From Parasponia andersonii (taxonomy: Eukaryota; Streptophyta; Magnoliopsida; Rosales; Cannabaceae), in NCBI GenBank assembly GCA_002914805.1, contig JXTB01000028.1:106961-170960 (forward strand): a stretch of 64,000 nucleotides of DNA, read 5' to 3'. A program made the position numbers and the translations under genes. This document shows positions 33,963-46,300 of the stretch, piece by piece. Positions within the stretch are counted from its first letter, which is position 1; the number at the start of each line of letters is the position of its first letter. Below the pieces are notes generated by a model that saw only the letters and a program-made list of their open reading frames with translations, searched no databases and was not told where the DNA came from.

Positions 33963-34716
33963 GGCTTTTTATTACCAAAACCCCTTCAACTCAAAATAAT
34001 TTATAAAATTAACCCTGAACTCAATTTTTTAGAGCAAAACCTCCTAAACTCAGAACAATTTAATAAAATTAACCTTAAACTCAATTTTTTAGAACAAAAC
34101 TCCCTAAAGCTCTTTAATATTAGTTTTGTTAGAAAATAATGTTTATATTAGTTTTTTTTTTACTGTTAAGCCCTTATTCTCTTATTTATTACTTTTAGGT
34201 CTTTAGTATTATTTTTTTTATTTCATATAAATAGCTTTTAATATTAAAAATATTTTATTCTAAAAAAAATCAAACAAGAAAAAATTATAATAGGATAAGT
34301 TATCAATCATCAGTGATAAAATTAGAAATAAAGAAAAATTATTATTGTAAAAAATAATTAAAAAAGAATTAGGAAAAAGAAAAAATAATATCAAGGACCT
34401 AAAATTCATAAATAAGAGAATAAGGACTTAACAATAAAAAAAACTAATATAAATATTTTTTTCTAACAAAACTAATATTAGAATACTTCAGAGGGTTTTG
34501 CTCTAATATTAGGAGACTTTATGGGGTTTTGCTCTAATATTAGGAGACTTTATGGGGTTTTGCTCTAAAAAATTAAATTCAAAGTTAATTTGATTAAATT
34601 GTTCCGAGTTCAAGAAATCTTGCTCTAAAAAATTGAATTCAGGGTTAATTTTATTAAATTGTTCTAAGTTCGGGGGGGGGAGGGGAGAGGGAGGAGGAGT
34701 TTGGTAATAAAAAGCC
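33963..34716. mobile_element. Foldback Mutator-like element, copy 2
   Basis: The element is 754 bp and non-coding, with ends GGCTTTTTATTACCAAAACC and, inverted, TTTGGTAATAAAAAGCC. It is flanked by a perfect 9-bp duplication TAATAATAA (33954-33962 and 34717-34725). The arms of about 290 bp have the same internal ~60-bp modules as copy 1 (GAACTCAATTTTTTAGAGCA; AATTTAATAAAATTAACC), and the central spacers of the two copies are diverged. The right arm has an extra tandem copy of GGAGACTTTATGGGGTTTTG and a purine-only tract (34672-34700) that the left arm lacks. It is non-autonomous, probably mobilised by a MULE transposase encoded elsewhere. Confidence 0.9.
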
Positions 34717-34725
34717 TAATAATAA

Positions 34726-36813
34726 ATCTAGAAATGAAAATACAACAATATTATATCAATAATATGAATATTCTGATAATATTAAATAAAGTAGAAATCA
34801 CAGATAATTTGATTATAACATATGATGTAACAAAAATAAATCACAATTAATTAACTATAACTAAGATAATAATAATTATTATAACTATAAAAATAATAAA
34901 GGAGTTTAAGAAAATCAAACGGAGTCTTGTGTTTCACACAATACTTTTAAAACAGTTACGTTTCCTCACTGAGGTATTTAGAGGAAGGCTAACGACATCT
35001 GTTTCTAAGATAAAATGGCTTACGAGTAGCAAGATCGTACTAAATTGCTACCCCTAACGAACTATATACGTCCAAACACTATCACCACAAAAATAAGAGA
35101 CTTCACCAGAGAATTTGAACTAGAAACTCAAAACCTCACTATTCTAATTAACTTCTAATCGCCACAGAAAAAATATATGAAAGAAGGAAGAAGAGATTGC
35201 TTCGGTGTTTTGAAATGAGAGGAAAAGTCCTCCTAAAATATATGAAAGAAGGAAGAAGAGATTGTTTTGGTATTTTGAAATGAGAAGAAAAGTCCTCTTT
35301 TTATAAGTACCAAGGGGAATTCTCCTCAACCGCCGGCCACGAAGAGTCTCATAATTTCAGATTTTACTTATCTAGCTTCGTTGTTAGCAATGTTAGTCAT
35401 AAGTTTATTCCCCTTCAAGAAAATCTTGTAGTTTATAGTCTAGCTTGTTTTAGTTTTCATTTTGTTCATTATGAAGTATGGTTCGATTGTATACCAAATT
35501 GTTTAGTTAGTCGATATTTAATGGATGGTAGAGACACTTTAGACATTAGAATTTTCCATATATTATTTCATCTATCCCGGTGACCATGAACTTAAGGTTG
35601 ATAAAGACATCTGTCATTCTTTTCTTGGTCGTTTCATTCTTTCGAATATGTACCTAAAAAATAAAGAGGAAAAAAGAAAAGAATCTCGCTCGAATGAGAT
35701 ATAGATATATAATTAATCGAAGAGAGGATTTGAATTAGCAAAGAACGAATGTTAAGCTTTTGGTTTAACGGGGACTTAATTAAAAAATAATTTATTAATT
35801 AAACACGTAAAGAGTTTTAATGGCTTGTAGATTACTTTTTCATATATCCACCGTTACTTTTAATGAAATGCTCCTCACATTCTGGCCAAACGTTAGAAGT
35901 ACTTCCTTGATATTAATATTAATATGTTACATATTTTCGGGGTTAATCTTCCACATTCTTCGAACTGTTTATAGGTTACATCTAGATCTAGTCAAAGATA
36001 CCATGCTATCACGATGCATGAAAAAATAAGACAAATTAAAGATGTGAAACATTAGAATTATTAACTATGTTTCTAATATTTATCGTGTAATACTCTTAGA
36101 TGTTAAATATTTCTTATAAATTAAAGTACCGTACCTGGCCAGTGAAAATATTTACAAACTACTCACTGTTATGCTTTTATGACATTCGGTCGAAATCAAT
36201 TAAGATCCCCACAACAAAGTCTTAATTGTTTATTTTCATCGTTTTCTTAGGTAATTTTCTATTATTTTAAAAAAAAGATAAAGAGAAGGAGTGTCCTATA
36301 GAAATTGATATTTTTTTCGACAGAGTGAAAATATAAATATAAGTGCCTCATTGATATTGTTTATAACTACATTTATACAGTTTGATTTCTTACTCCTTGT
36401 ACAATAATATTGGTTTGTATTTTTTTTGGGAGTTGAGTAACTGGTTTTCTCTTCACTCATTTGAAAAAAAAAATAAAAAAGCACTTAATCGTTTTATTTT
36501 ATTTTATTATTTTTTCATAAGCAACTTGATCGTTAATTTATCTCTTGAAAAAAGTAACTCGTTTTTACAGTTTAACTCCGAAATGATAAACAAAAAATAA
36601 ATAAATAAATAAAAGTGCCAAAGGATAACCAAATCATATTTAGTTTATTAAGAGAAAATAAGGAAATTAAATTCACTCAATTAATAACAAATCGGAAAAG
36701 TTAGTTTATAGCACATAACAAAATTAAATTTAAAAGAAATTCGGGCTAAAAACAGGCTCTTCTTAAATAGAACTTCCATTTCATCAAGATGGTTATTAGA
36801 GAATTCCTTTTTT
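34726..36813. other. Intergenic with a 65-bp tandem duplication
   Basis: A 65-bp unit (AAAATATATGAAAGAAGGAAG...AAAAGTCCTC) is duplicated head to tail at 35170-35299. On the minus strand it follows a TATA-like CTTATAAAAAGAGG, so this could be a decayed LTR or promoter read leftwards, but no ends were found. The rest is AT-rich without supported genes. Confidence 0.5.
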
Positions 36814-36831
36814 AACTTTTGGGGGCTACTT

Positions 36832-36870
36832 TTTTTTTTTTTTTTTTTTATAAGTAACGATTGTATTCAA
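36832..36870 (-). mobile_element. Retroposon stub (39 bp) with 17-18-bp target duplication
   Basis: The insert is a T-tract followed by ATAAGTAACGATTGTATTCAA, read on the minus strand as 3'-end sequence TTGAATACAATCGTTACTTAT plus poly(A). It sits between AACTTTTGGGGGCTACTT (36814-36831) and AACTTTTGGGGCTACTT (36871-36887). Long duplication plus poly(A) indicates target-primed reverse transcription of a non-LTR element, aborted after about 20 bases. Confidence 0.75.
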
Positions 36871-36887
36871 AACTTTTGGGGCTACTT

Positions 36888-39735
36888 AATAAAATTGTTT
36901 CGATTATAGGTAATATTGTTGATGGAGCTTCCTCCCAATAGACCAGTGTTCTATTACCCAAATTCAAGCCACATCTCCGGTTGGGTCGATTTATCTATGT
37001 GGGGTCCAATGATGTCATAAATAATAATATTCCAATCATAAAAATAATAAATTAAAAAAAACAACGTATTTTACGACAGATTCGGACATTAATTGATTTT
37101 ATTTATTGTCACATAGGTTATTATATACCTTCTGTGTTTTTCCTAATTTCTTCTTCTGTAATTGTGGACAAGTATTTCCCTAAAAAAAAAAACTACATGT
37201 TTTGAGAATATAAGGAGAGAGTTTTCTTATTTTTATTTTTATTTTTAGGATGATATACGATGAGAATTATGCGTCATTAATTAATTAATGACTGCGATAT
37301 TTAATTCATATTCACGTTAACATTAGTGCTCTATAGTTATATTGTGAGTCAATGCAATAAAAAATAAAATAAAGCACCTCCTGGTTCCTAAAATTAGTAG
37401 ATGTCATATAATTTAAAATTTGAAACTATCTAATCAAATTTTTAACTTTACGATTTTTATTTAAAATTCTAACATGGTAAGCTATTTATTTATTAGTTAA
37501 ACATAAAATACCTACGACACCAAAATTAGACAAAAATATTTTGATTCATTCTATAAGTTTTAGGATTTGATTCTTACAAATATTAATATATTTGTTTCGT
37601 CTGATCTAATATTTGGTCATAAGATTCAACAGTAGAGTTATTTTCTATTTTCCCTTTTTTTTCGAAAATGAAAAAACTGTAGAGCTAGCTTACCAGTTGT
37701 AATTTACTCCAGAAAGAAATTAGGAGTTTTAATTATCAAAAGATAATAATAGATAAAATACCATGTTTGCATATGGTAGACAAAATTAATAAATAAGCTT
37801 AAACAGGTAATAAATATGCAGGAATTCACCTTTTTACCATCTTTTTTTTGAATTTTTAGAATCAACAATTCAATCCGGTCAAAGAAAAAATCAACAAAAA
37901 ATTTAGTAATTTTTTACAACAGAATCTCTTGACCCTATGTCACATGACCGTGTATGTAATTGATTTTTTTTTAAAAGGAATGTAATTGATTACTTTTACA
38001 TTTTAGCAAAAGAACAAAATTTACATTATCTGAATAGCTTACTAGGTAAGAAATTTATTTTATCTGCATAAAAAAATGAAAGAGAGAAATTTCTTTCTTT
38101 TTTGTTGTTCAAGAAATAAGAATTTTCTTGCTCAATTTTACAACTTGTAGACAAGACTGAAATATTGTCCTGTGCTTCACTCAATAAAATAATGGAAGGT
38201 TATTCCAAAATTACAAAAGATGTTAGCGAAATATCTACTTTTCATTTCAAATAAAGTAATAATTTCCAAATACGGTCCTTTTTTATATTTCTTTTAATTT
38301 ACATTTATCCAGTAAAGATAATTATAATTTCTTGCAGTAATAATTACAGGATAAGATAAAACGGATTACAAAATATATTAAAGTAAAGTATATTGTTTCG
38401 TACATGGTAAGTAGCATTAATGGCTTCTCTTCTTTTAAACACAAAAATTAAATTCTATCATGGACTTGTTGTATTTGACGGATTATAATTTGTTGGCACT
38501 GAGTTAGAGACCATATAAGTACAATGGCCGGAAATACGTAACCAAATCATTCCTTCAAAAGAAAATATGCAACTAACTAAATTACATCTTAACCAAAATA
38601 CATTCGGGTCTCTTTGTAAAATAATCTTTTTGGAGGAACACTTTCAGAGGAAATCCTATCTTTTAAAAGAGAATGCTTAAAAAAAAAAAATCTTTTTATC
38701 AATCTCTTTATCAAGCATTATTTTTATTTAGAAAAATAATAAACATCATGACAAATTAACTGAAATGATACAGTAGTTTATGGATGCATATAATGACTAG
38801 AGTAAAATTATATGTATCAAACATTAAATGTTGATAAATAATATAACATCATGTAAGTTCTTATTTCATAATTATTTGTCAAGATGTATAATATTATTTA
38901 TTTATTAACACGTGTCTTCTTCATTTTCAAACAAAATAATCAACTAACAAGTCATGTTGTCTTAGTTAACCTATTTGAAAAAAGTAAAGACATGTGCCAA
39001 TAAATAAAGGGTATTTACAAACATAAAAATATTGTTAGCATTTCCTCTTTCTAAAATTAGGGAAATTAGTGTGAATCTTTTCTTTTTAACACTTCGTTCT
39101 AATAATTTTATGTTTTTCTACATTTGGTGCATTACATATATACCCATTTTAGTTTATGTACTTAGTATAATATATATTTTACGCTTGATATATGAGTGAC
39201 ATATCAGTCATTTTGATATAGTATTTTTAGTACGGACATATATCGAAATGGATCCAAAATTCAATTTTTTTGATGTGAGACTCTTAAAATTATTTGCAAT
39301 GTAATCTTTTTAAGTTATAATTTAATCATGGATAACGCAAAAATTTTATTTGCAAGTAATTTTAATAGATAGGTCTTTTATTAAAAATTTCTTTCAATCA
39401 GCATAGTCCAATTTCCTCACTTTTTCAATTCATTCTCTCTTTCTTTTTATATATATTTGGACCATCAAGCAATTTAATATTTGTTATGGTGGACCTACTA
39501 ATTTTCATATTTTTTCATTTTTGCCCCCCAAAAACAAAAAGTACGTATGGGCAGGCAAGCACTGATATCAGAAGTTGGCAGACTTCTGCGACGATATAAG
39601 AAGAAGACAGTTCTCCTTACCGAAGCATACGGATAAGAGCAAAATTTCTTCACTATTTACTGATAAAAAAATTAAGTAAAAATAAAAGGGAAAAAAAAAA
39701 AAAGGAAAATTATGTGTTAGTTACCTTGAGATTTT
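36888..39735. other. Intergenic and SWEET upstream region
   Basis: AT-rich sequence with no supported gene. It includes a 12-bp direct repeat ATGTAATTGATT (37954-37965 and 37980-37991) around a 14-nt T/A-rich insert, resembling the retroposon stub at 36832. The last several hundred bases are presumably the upstream control region of the SWEET gene; no specific element is assigned. Confidence 0.5.
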
Positions 39736-39738
39736 TTC

Positions 39739-39746
39739 TATATAAA
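39739..39746 (+). promoter_or_regulatory. TATA box of the SWEET gene
   Basis: CTATATAAAC lies 190 bp before the SWEET start codon and is followed by a pyrimidine-rich leader (TTCTCTTTCTCGCC-like), as in many plant 5' UTRs. It is the best TATA match in this region. Confidence 0.6.
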
Positions 39747-39935
39747 CCCCTTATTTTCCATTCTTTTTGTATTATCTTTCCTCTCAAAAACTCATTTGCC
39801 ATTTGTGAAGAAGAAACTTTTTTAGCTTTAATACATTTGTTTCTCTGTTCCACCAGTTTTCGGGTCCGTTCTTGGCTTTTCCTTCTCTTTCTCGCCTTTT
39901 CTTTCTCGAGAAAATTTTATAGACTAGCTTCAATA

Positions 39936-41730
39936 ATGGATGTTCTGCATTTCATCTTCGGAGTCTTTGGTGGGTCTTCGCTGTACTACTCTCTTCTTCT
40001 TCCTCTTCCTCTTCTTCTTCTTCATTCTTCTTTTTTTTTTTTTTCTCTAACTTGGGTTTCTTTCATGTTCTTTTCCCTTGTTTTGAGTTATTTTTCGAGT
40101 TTTTTTAATGGGTTTAATTTTTTTTTCTTTTTTCTTTTTTCTCTTTGTTGCAGGAAATGCTTTTGCTCTGTTCCTCTTCTTGGCACCAACGTATGCTCTC
40201 TCTCTCTCTCTCTCTCTCTCATGAGTCACGAGAATGTTTGTGAGTCTAGAAAATTTTCCTTCTTCGGTAGATTTTTTTCAGATGGGTTTCTCATGACTCA
40301 AGGTAGCTTGCTTGTTATGTCCATTATATTTTTTGAGTACTTGTCATGACATAATACTAGATATAAATATAAGGTTCCCTAAATGGAGAGCCAAAAAGTT
40401 GTTGGTGGGACATAGTTATATACATCTTTAATTAACAAAAATCACTAACAATAACCCTTTTTCTTACATTACTCTTTTGTGATTTGTAGTATTACATTCA
40501 GGAGAATCTTAAAGAACAAGTCCACAGAGCAATTCTCAGGGATTCCTTATGTCATGACTTTGCTCAACTGTCTCCTTTCTGCTTGGTATGCTTCTTTTGT
40601 TCTTAGGACTTTTTATTTTGGGTGAATTCTCAAATAATCAGATGCTGAAATCACTAAATAAGATAAAAAGATTACATTTCATGGGGAGAAAAAAAAAGAG
40701 AGAAAAGAAAAATCATATGGGTATTGATTAAAACTTATTGAGTTCTCACTTTTTTACCGAAATTTTTAGTGAATTCTCAAATACCCAGATGCTAAAATCA
40801 CTAAACAAGAAAAAAGATAACAGTATGGCAAAGTTTTTTCAAATGGGGATTTAGTGAAAATTTGATTTTTTTTTTTTTTTTCTTTATAGGTATGGTCTTC
40901 CATTTGTGTCCCCAAACAACATCTTGGTATCAACAATCAATGGGACAGGAGCAGCAATTGAGTCCATATACGTTCTTGCTTTCATCATATTTGCTCCAAA
41001 GAGAGAAAAGGCCAAAATTCTTGGCCTCTTTGCTTTTGTTCTCACTGTTTTCGCAGCTGTGGCTTTGGTCTCACTTTTTGCTTTGGATCACAAACCTAGA
41101 AAGCTCTTTTGTGGCCTCGCTGCCACCATTTTCTCCATTATCATGTATGCCTCCCCTCTTTCAATCATGGTTAGTCCAAAATTCAAAATTAAAAACAAAT
41201 CCCTTTGTTTTCCTTGGAAAATTATATCTTTTTTAATTTAGATATGTATACGTATATTTGTGTATTTAATTGGGTTTGTATCATTTTTTGGTTTATGCAG
41301 AGAACAGTAATAAAAACCAAGAGCGTGGAATTCATGCCCTTCTTCTTATCTTTGTTTGTCTTCTTGTGTGGTACTTCATGGTTCATTTATGGCCTATTGG
41401 GGGGTGACCCTTTTGTGGCAGTAAGTTTTTTTCTTTTTTTTTTTTTTGAGATGTAAATAATGATTTTTTATTCTTTTTTATATTTCATTTTTGTTTTGTT
41501 GGGGAGAGGTCTCAATTTTCATGAATTTATGGGTGAAAAAATTGGTGTCGTTTTTGCAGGTGCCAAATGGTTTTGGGTGTGGTCTTGGAGCAACTCAGCT
41601 AATTTTGTACTTTATCTACCGTGACAAGGGCACGTCTAAGCAGGCCACCCCAGAAGAATCTTTAGAGATGGGCCTTTCAAAGCCTGACAAAACTAAAAGC
41701 AACAAGGAGTCCAATCCTAATGGGGCCTAA
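39936..41730 (+). CDS. SWEET1: SWEET1-like sugar transporter, six exons, intact
   Basis: Exons: 39936-39969, 40154-40190, 40490-40585, 40890-41169, 41301-41420 and 41560-41730. All introns are GT-AG and the phases join exactly to 245 residues. SWEETs are seven-helix uniporters that move mono- or disaccharides across plasma or vacuolar membranes. The protein starts [12 protein letters not shown] and has two MtN3/saliva triple-helix bundles (about residues 8-92 and 130-212). Every residue known to matter in Arabidopsis SWEET1 is present at the same number: the proline tetrad P23, P43, P145, P162, the pocket S54, N73, W176 and N192, and Y57 and G131. This supports a glucose-type clade I transporter. 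The cytosolic tail is short and charged ([20 protein letters not shown]). Intron 2 starts with a (CT)n run and intron 3 ends in a long T-tract. An intact gene is highly likely. The symbol rests on recalled family similarity. Confidence 0.96.
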
Positions 41731-42165
41731 AATGGGCAACCAACCCAGGATTCGCCGGCCCAGCCCAATCCACCAATCCTCCTCGTTCGGTTTTTTTTTT
41801 TTTTTTTTTTTCAAGGCTTTTGAAGAACCAAAACCGAGTGCTAACAAAGCAAAGCTGAGAATGTTTTTTGGTGAATATTGCCAGCTCTTTTTTATTTTTA
41901 TTTTTGTTGTGTTTTTGGTTGTATTGTAAGTCCAGGTGTTACAATCTAGAGTGCTCTAATGAGCATTTTAAATTGAGAAAAATATGTGACTCTTGTAAAT
42001 CGTGGATGGTGGGAATTCCATGTAGCTGTAAGCTAATGGTGACAAAAGTAGCATGATTGGCCTTTTTGTTTGGTTATAAAGTAGCTTTGCATGGTGTATG
42101 AGACAAAGCTTTTAAAGTGTTCGGTGGCTGATAGAGTCAATTAATGAACATAAATAAATAAAGCT
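41731..42165 (+). other. Probable 3' UTR of the SWEET gene
   Basis: It contains a ~22-bp T-tract at about 41790 and ends near overlapping poly(A) signals AATAAATAAAG at about 42153-42163. The exact cleavage site is not visible. Confidence 0.5.
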
Positions 42166-43209
42166 ATCAGTTTTGATTTTTGGAACATTTTTATTTTGGT
42201 TGTTCATTTTTTAAATGTTGTCGCAAAATTTCAGTATATCAATGAGTACGCTATATATAAAATACACTATATATAAAATATAAAATATGGCGTGTTTAGC
42301 ATAAAAAACTAATATACTGAATTAATATATAAATTAAAGTTGATATATAAGTAGACTAAGTATGCAAATACATGTACTATGTTAAAAATATAACACCACT
42401 CTAATTTCTCTAATTGCTCTATGTTATTGAATTGTTAATAATACGACTTGACGTATGAAAATACACACTACTTATAATTTGTTCGACATGACATAAGAAA
42501 ATGACTGATCATGATTCAAACAACAATAATATGAAGAAATTATTATGGAAAAAATACAAGTATGGATACACGTATATAATTGGGCATGAGTCTCGAGTTT
42601 GCCTTTTCGATGTAAGTTATGTAACAAGGAAGTAAAGTAGTAAACCAACTACTAAAAGGACATTATGGGCAAAATAATTTGGTTGTATAAGTATAACTGA
42701 ATTTGGGCCAATTATACACGGTTTGCCACTCCATGCTGATAACTTGATAGGTTACACATCGCCATCGTACGTGATGGTTGCTCATGTTAGGACCAAATTG
42801 CAGAATGTATAATGCCATAAAAGTTTGTCACTGTTTGAGCTAGAAAATTAACTATGAGAACTGGTGATGTGGGAGATGCATCCCATCAATCTTAGTTTTT
42901 TATTGTAATGAGTTTAACGTGGGTTTTATCATAAGATCCACACAATGAATAGTTGAGAGATTTGTTAGACACATCAGATACGCAGTACCATTAATTTCTT
43001 GAGTAAGTATTGTGTTATGCATTCACATATACAAAGCAAAATACTACACCTTGTAATGAAAGTTTAGTCAATTCAATTTAAAACAAATAATGTGATCGTT
43101 GGAGTCACTTACAGTCATTTACTGAAATAACCTGTCAAAAATTAGAATAGGTAATTTTAGGGGTCACTCATAGAATTTGCTAGTTATCTATAAGTGATAT
43201 ATGATCAAA
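42166..43209. other. Intergenic, no gene seen
   Basis: AT-rich sequence without coding potential or recognisable element ends. Confidence 0.5.
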
Positions 43210-43210
43210 G

Positions 43211-43357
43211 GAGTGATAACCAACACTCTTTTTCTCACTTATGTCTAAACTATACATTGTCATACTGTTTGAGATGTGAAATAGTAAGAAAAGAAAGTAT
43301 AAAATGAATGTGAAATAGTAAGATAAGAAAGTATAAGAGAGAGTGTTGTTAACAATA
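43211..43357. mobile_element. Possible small MITE with internal 33-bp tandem repeat
   Basis: GAGTGATAACCAACACTCTT on the left mirrors GAGTGTTGTTAACAATAT on the right. Inside, GTGAAATAGTAAGAAAAGAA and its variant (about 43276-43340) repeat in tandem. No target duplication was identified, so this is tentative. Confidence 0.35.
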
Positions 43358-46300
43358 TGATTGTATCTCTTGAACAACTATCATAATCGCTCACTAAGGA
43401 ACAACTAACCAACTCACTTCAATGGATACGGTTTGAGTTCCGAGGAGAAAAAATTTCTCAATTCCCAATCCAAATATAGCAACCCTTGGTAGCAACAAAT
43501 TGAAAATTTCATTTAAGTCATTATTTTTGTCCTTTCTTTTGGGGGTTCCAATACTTGTTATTTTTGTCAGCACATGTCCTAGTAGTACTCGCTAATCGTT
43601 ATTCGCATAAAAATTCTTAGCCTTCGTTTGCATGTATGTGCACTNAGTTCAAATTAAAAATAAGGGAATATCGTATGAACATTTATCAGTATATCCGAGA
43701 TGTTTAGCAAGTGTCTTCTCTTTACTAAGAAGGATCTTCTACGCTATATTTTGTGTTATTCTTGTTTTTTTTTAGTGTATTTGTATTTTTTAAAATAATC
43801 ATTTTATTTGAAAAGATAGTTGTTCACCTAAATCTATAGTATTCTTAGTCCCTTCTAAAATATAGATATGTGATGATTTTGGTTTTTATTAGTGTTTTTT
43901 TTTTTTGGTGAAGTTGTTATTTAGACTTACATTTATAATTCAACTCTGAAAAATTTGTTACTATCGCGGATCGAATTTTGCTGAAATTCTTCATGTAAAT
44001 CAATCTAAAGTGTCAATTCAAATAGTTAAGAATCGAAAAAGAGCCACTAAAGAGCTCTAATACATCCTTCATGGTGTACTTTCTTCAAGAATCGAAAAAG
44101 AGCCACTGAAGAGCTCTAATACATCTTTCATGGTGTACTTTCTTCAAGATCGTTGACGAAGATTTGTATTTACTATGAGATCTTTGAAGATTTTTTTTTT
44201 TGTCTTCAAGTATATGAATTGATTTTTAGATTCTCATTGTAAAATGTACTATGTTTTGTGTGATCCAATATGCTATTGTAACTCTTGTTTAAGTTTAATA
44301 AAATTGTTTCTATTATTAAAAATAAATAAAAATAAGGATGCTTGAGAAAATAAAAGGACTTGCTCCCACTTCTCAATTAAGCATCCTAAGTATATTATGA
44401 GAAAATTAAAAATATGGGCTAAATAAAGTTCTCTCCCTTAAAATATGCACATTTATAAATGAATTTTTTTATTCTCATATTCATAAATCATCATTATTAT
44501 CTCCTTTTTAACATCATTAAAATGATAGAAACAAGTTTAAAACTAAACATCTGAAGGATTTGAAATATGCAAAGATTTTAAAATATGAATAGGATTGAAA
44601 AAAAATTTAGGAAAGGTTAATACATAAAAATCAAAATGTTTTATTGTTTCTAGTGAAATCACTTCAGTAATTTCAATAATTATTTGTGATTAAAAATATA
44701 TCTAATCATAGCGAATTGTATTTTTGTAGCTAAAACTTTTAGCTCATAATTTAATGATGATTACATTTTTTAGTTACGAAATTTTCACTTTCAGTCACAA
44801 ATTTGTGACAAGGATGCTTTTACAAAAATTTTGTCAAATTAGTCATAACCACAAAAAATGTAAGGGCATAATTTTAAAACATCCCGGAAAGAAACTAATT
44901 TATAAATAGAGAGTTATACTGGCACTCCTAGATTACATAAAGGCCCCACTCTTAGCAGGAAAAAAAAAAAAACCTAATTTGTACAAAATAATACATTTAA
45001 ACATACTACACTCCCTTTCTTAACTCAATCTTTGATCCGAGTATTTTTTTTTTTTTCCCATGTAAACTCCCTCCCCTCCCTAACTACAATCACGTATTTA
45101 TTCCTCTCATACTTCTTTTCATCTTTCATTGTTTCTTGTTTTTTGGCTCGAAGAGATTTGACTTTTATTTTTTTGGTTACCTATGTTTATTTTTACACCT
45201 ATTTATTTAAAGATAGTATCACTTTTATGCCTTGTATTTTGATATTTTATTCATTTTATATTTTGTATTTTGATTATTATTAATATTGACTTTTATATTT
45301 AAAATATGTTACAAATTTATATCTTTGTACCAATTTAGAGCATTTATCTTGGTAAATTAACTTCTTTAAATTGTTATCATTGTATAAATTTATAACAAAT
45401 TTTAAATCTAAGGGTCAACATTGATAATAACTAAAATACAAAGTATAATCTGAACAAAATGTAAAAAGGCAATGTATAAAAATGATAATATCTTATTTAC
45501 TTATTTATTTGTACATTTCTTTTCTTTAATAATAGATATGAGGTTTTTTCCCCTTGTTTAAATATATTTATGGTGCAAATATTTTTTAATCAACAAGTTG
45601 AAATTCATTATGAATATATATACTTATATATATTAGTGATATATATATTTTTTTTGCTTGAAATGAACCTGGGTTTATTTGGTACTGGGATCGATGAAAT
45701 TCCAACGTCATTGAAATAGATTTGATCTTATTGGGCTTGTGTTCACATGGAAGGATGTTCCAAATAAGGATTTCTAATATTTTTACCTATACGTTAAAAT
45801 TAGAATGCTTAAAGATTATGAAAGAAACGTTAAAATCTACTTCTATTAGATTTTGATATTTTAAAACTTAAGGCAAAAGTTTAAAAAGAAGTAGATTTAA
45901 AATTCAAATTAAAATTATGAAATTGCAAATTTTAACGTTCTTTTATATCTTATTTTAATGTTTCTTTCCAATATGGGTGCCGTAATTTTAGCCTTTCAGG
46001 TTGTGCCTTAAGCTTTAAAATATCAAAATCTAATAGAAGTAGATTTAAGTTTTTATAATCCATGATAAACAAATAATGATCTCTTATGAGTTGCAAAGGG
46101 GAGGGAAAACAATCACTTTGTAATATAAGAAACTAAAAGGAGAGAACCAAAAAAAAAAGAAAGGATTGTTAAAAGCAATCAGAAAATAATAGATGGTAGG
46201 GAAGAAAATCATTTTAATTTCTTTTACAATGACTAAGTTTGGAATTAAAAGATGGTTTATTTGAAGGGGGGAAAAAACTTGAAGCCTTTCTGCAAATTTA

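Noticed and set aside
34900-35400. Possible minus-strand LTR with TATA-like box and 65-bp duplication
   Set aside because: No TG...CA ends, target duplication or primer-binding site were seen. Only the tandem duplication is reported.
39714-40349. 211-codon frame overlapping the start of the SWEET gene
   Set aside because: It reads through the SWEET leader, exon 1 and intron 1 in a pyrimidine-rich tract (F/L/S-rich). The spliced SWEET frame explains the region fully.
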